From assembly GCA_965363675.1 (NCBI GenBank), contig CBDTTW010000059.1:1-16561 (forward strand): 16,561 nt of DNA. Direction: 5' to 3'. Positions within the stretch are counted from its first letter, which is position 1. Every line of letters starts with the position of its first letter. This stretch comes from CBDTTW01 sp965363675 (GTDB lineage: Bacteria; Bacteroidota; Rhodothermia; Rhodothermales; DASSAV01). Of the stretch, positions 15,401 through 16,561 are shown in pieces. Made by a program: the position numbers and the translations under genes. Below the pieces are notes generated by a model. The model was given only the letters and a program-made list of their open reading frames with translations. It made no database searches and was not told the origin of the DNA.

Positions 15401-15783
15401 CGGCGGCACGTATCCTTCACGACGGCGAACGCCTCGGGCAGAATCTCCGAGAGCACCCCCTCGACCGTGCTGAGCCAGTCGTCTTCGAGCGTGTCCAGCT
15501 CGTCGTAGAGGCTTTGCCGCTGCTCGACCGAGAGCGACGCCCCGGCGTCCTCGTCGGCCGAGGCGCCGCGCAGTTGCGCCTCGATCTCGCGCACCCGCGC
15601 CTCGATCTCGGCCACGGCGTCGCGGATCTGCTGCTTGAAACCGGCCGTCTTGGCGCGCAGTTCGTCGTCGGTGAGGTCGGCCAGGCGCGCGTAATGCTCG
15701 TTGATCTGCTCGACCACCGGCCAGTACCGCTTCAGCGCGCGTTCGTGTTTGTCGCCGAAAAGGTTTTGGAAGAATTTTAGCAT
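12415..15783 (-). CDS. secA: Preprotein translocase ATPase subunit SecA
   Basis: 1122-residue motor of the Sec pathway, which drives unfolded preproteins through SecYEG by ATP hydrolysis. Landmarks are Walker A MKTGEGKT at 166-173; Walker B/DEAD-type DEVD at 275-278 within VDEVDSVLVDEART; GMTGTA at 583-588; helicase motif NMAGRGTDI at 701-709; and QLRGRSGRQGDPG at 737-749. The helical scaffold and wing follow. The C-terminal SecB/lipid-binding zinc motif is intact (Cys1105, Cys1107, Cys1116, His1117 in RNEPCPCGSGKKFKHCHG). It is about 220 residues longer than E. coli SecA, with extra charged helical sequence near residues 55-120 before Walker A and near 315-510; such long SecAs are usual in Bacteroidota. 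The linker at 1040-1095 is disordered and Arg/Ala-rich. The ATG at 15783 gives the expected MLKFFQNLFGDKHER start. It is the first gene of a probable secA-recN unit, divergent from porQ. Confidence 0.98.
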   Translation of the reverse strand: MLKFFQNLFGDKHERALKRYWPVVEQINEHYARLADLTDDELRAKTAGFKQQIRDAVAEIEARVREIEAQLRGASADEDAGASLSVEQRQSLYDELDTLEDDWLSTVEGVLSEILPEAFAVVKDTCRRLVGQEWMAGGAKVRWDMVPFDVQMLGGIVLHEGKIAEMKTGEGKTLVAVAPIYLNALAGRGVHVVTVNPYLAQRDAEWMGPVFTFHGLTIDVVDKHEPHTQGRRGAYLADISYGTNNEFGFDYLRDNSFVTEEDQLVQREHHFAIVDEVDSVLVDEARTPLIISGPVPQASDDRFNELKPTIERLVYAQQKLVAQFVAEAEHKMAEAEKSEAGGDKKRAADLNGEAGLALLRAHRGFPRNKKLGKLLSEPGVGQLLQKTEYFYLQDNAKQMPFVDEELYFALDEKNHSIDMTEKGREFAARSYGEDKDLFLLPDLGEEIARIDQDHRRKVEAIAGESGDGAGPAVEARQALQHEQEEAKRTLYTLYSERAERLHAIEQLLRAYTLFEKDVEYIVQEGKVMIVDEHTGRVLSGRRYSDGLHQAIEAKESVQVEAATQTYATITLQNYFRMYSKLAGMTGTAETEAEEFYKIYKMDVVVIPTHRPVVREDLDDLVYKSKRDKVAAVMAKIGEYHQKGQPVLVGTTSVEMSEMLSRMLQRQGIPHNVLNARRDRAKAEALTVSEAGQRGGVTIATNMAGRGTDIKLAPGVRELGGLAILGTERHESRRIDLQLRGRSGRQGDPGESQFYVSLEDELMRLFGSDRTARIMDKLGLEDGAVITHPWINKSIERAQRKVEQNNFAIRKRQLEYDDVLNAQRQVIYDRRSHALKGERMRGDIIEMLREVVEVIVKKHYADGALEEMREELLRTLAFDLEIDRERLLRLGEEGAVEEVFEGALDFYNRKRAALARPFYEGVRQVVEGAAENKPTRVIVDFTDGRKFLRVAAPVQDVYETRGQTLNDNLERSVMLSAIDERWTEHLRDLDEVKEGIHLRAYGQRDPLVEYKMEAFKLFAEMMQTINQEVVSMVMKAGPLLEEAAPARRAAPQRRRLDPRRARTIHESAEPSYGVEAGGEASAAERDPTVKAQPVVVEERTGRNEPCPCGSGKKFKHCHGRNVG

Positions 15784-16131
15784 ATACGAAATCTAGTCGC
15801 TGACGTATCGGAAGGGCGGCCGTGAGGGGCGCAGAGGCAGAACGCGGGCGCTCGGAGTTTTAACGGACGTGTCACGCATCGCCCTACAATCCGTTCCCTG
15901 CCCCAATTCCTCTTAAACCATTCTTCCCACCGGCGGCTAAGCGCATCTTTTTCCGCAATGGGCGATATTACGGGCGCTGCATCGCGGCCGCGGCTTTTTG
16001 CCTGCAACCGGGAATAGCCGCCGGGGTTAGTGTGTCTTTGTCGGAAAGCCCGCCCGGCGCGCTTCCGGCGACGGTCAGCGGCGCGCCTGCGAACGCGCCG
16101 CGTGCTCATCAGCTTCAGGGTGCTTGCTATC
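15784..16131. other. Divergent intergenic region between secA and the porQ-like gene
   Basis: About 350 bases contain no convincing gene; a leftward open frame across 15777-16109 is Arg/Ala/Cys-rich without motifs and is taken as a shadow. The region should hold both divergent promoters. Candidates are weak: leftward, TTG (15887-15889) followed by the AT-rich GTTAAAAC about 20 bases on; rightward, TGTCTTTG at 16033-16040 matches five of six fixed bases of TAnnTTTG but has no TTG at the right distance. A NotI-like palindrome CGCGGCCGCG (15983-15992) is followed by GC and five T residues (15995-15999); this could be a weak rightward terminator, but I cannot fold a good stem around it. Confidence 0.45.
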
Positions 16132-16561
16132 GTGGCTTTTTTTCAACTTCGGGGCGCCGGCCGCCTGGCCGCCCCTGCGCTGCTCGTTCTTTGGCTTGTT
16201 GCCGCCTTCCCGGCGCGCGCCCAGTCCCCGGAGGCGCCCGGCTTCGCGTTCCTACGGCTCGAACCGTCGGCGCGGGCCTCGGCGCTCGGCGGGGCCTACG
16301 CCGCGCTGCCCACCGACGACGTGAACGGGCTGTTCTACAACCCGGCGCTCCTGAGCGAGCGCACCCACCGCGCGCTCTCGGTCTCGTACCTGAACCACCT
16401 CTCCGACCTGAGTGCGGGCTTCTTCGCCTACGGGCGCAACACCCCGCTCGGGGCGGCGGCCGTGGGGGTGCGATACCTCGGGTGGGGGGCCCTCCAGGGG
16501 GCCGACGCCTCGGGCGCCGAAACCGAAAGCTTCGGGGCCGCCGACGTGGCCCTCACGGCGG
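16132..16561 (+). CDS. porQ: PorQ-like type IX secretion-associated outer-membrane protein, 3' truncated by window end
   Basis: The 5' end of an exported protein; 143 codons are visible and the frame is open at the window edge. With the GTG at 16132 the first about 31 residues are a signal peptide (basic start, core ALLVLWLVAAF, end ARAQ). GTG codons at 16120 and 16102 are in frame, and no ATG is available. The mature start matches the PorQ/PorV-like family of FadL-type barrels in Bacteroidota: GFAFLRLEPSARASALGG, then the TDDVNGLFYNPALL segment, SVSYLNHLSDLSAGFFAYGR and a strand ending GWGALQGAD, with ETESFGAADVALT. PorQ is linked to the type IX secretion system that moves cargo across the outer membrane, though its exact role is less defined than that of PorV. 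It is divergent from secA; the rest of the gene lies beyond the window. Confidence 0.8.
   Translation, partial: MAFFQLRGAGRLAAPALLVLWLVAAFPARAQSPEAPGFAFLRLEPSARASALGGAYAALPTDDVNGLFYNPALLSERTHRALSVSYLNHLSDLSAGFFAYGRNTPLGAAAVGVRYLGWGALQGADASGAETESFGAADVALTA

Noticed and set aside
12433..15780. An open frame of about 1,115 codons antisense to nearly the whole of secA
   Set aside because: It mirrors secA codon for codon. The translation is His/Val/Leu/Arg-rich with no domain, as expected when GC-rich third positions remove stops from the opposite strand.
15777..16109. 110-codon leftward frame between secA and porQ
   Set aside because: It runs into the secA start, has no recognisable motif and has the composition of non-coding GC-rich DNA.
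1..16561. CRISPR array, insertion sequence, prophage or defence island
   Set aside because: No regularly spaced repeats, transposase, integrase, terminal inverted repeats, tRNA attachment sites or known defence genes were seen on either strand.

Overview
The window is GC-rich chromosomal DNA, densely packed and mostly housekeeping. It most likely comes from a high-GC member of Bacteroidota/Rhodothermota (Rhodothermus/Salinibacter-like). Three observations point that way. SecA is about 1,120 residues with the large insertions typical of that group. The gene at the right edge encodes a PorQ-like protein, a family tied to the type IX secretion system of Bacteroidota. No gene start I inspected has a clear Shine-Dalgarno sequence. 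The taxonomic assignment is inference; no rRNA gene is present.

Layout, left to right. Positions 1-303 hold no convincing gene but carry a possible leftward promoter. A secreted beta-lactamase-fold serine hydrolase (304-1824, +) converges with a 75-residue helix-turn-helix-like protein (1827-2054, -). An AT-rich island near 2160-2245 probably drives a tight five-gene rightward operon (2312-6679). The operon encodes two fasciclin-domain lipoproteins, an SRPBCC plus NAD(P)-dependent epimerase fusion (TIGR01777 type), a FAD-dependent amine-oxidase-like enzyme and a free-methionine-(R)-sulfoxide reductase (MsrC).

The rest of the window is read leftward up to SecA. An outer-membrane beta-barrel protein and a 525-residue lipoprotein form a two-gene unit (8899 down to 6657). 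The lipoprotein gene overlaps the 3' end of msrC by 23 bp tail to tail. A phosphoglucomutase/phosphomannomutase (10505-9081) ends at a clear intrinsic terminator (9024-9055). RecN (12367-10649) lies just downstream of SecA (15783-12415), separated by a strong GC stem-loop. A roughly 350-bp divergent intergenic region follows, and then the start of the porQ-like gene, which is cut by the window edge.

Functionally the window combines envelope biogenesis and export (SecA, PorQ, lipoproteins, a beta-barrel), repair and oxidative-damage functions (RecN, MsrC, probably the FAD and NAD(P) enzymes) and sugar-phosphate metabolism. I found no CRISPR array, insertion sequence, prophage, tRNA or rRNA, and no clear new defence or mobile system. 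The least explained parts are the barrel-lipoprotein pair, the 75-residue protein and the mixed redox/fasciclin operon.
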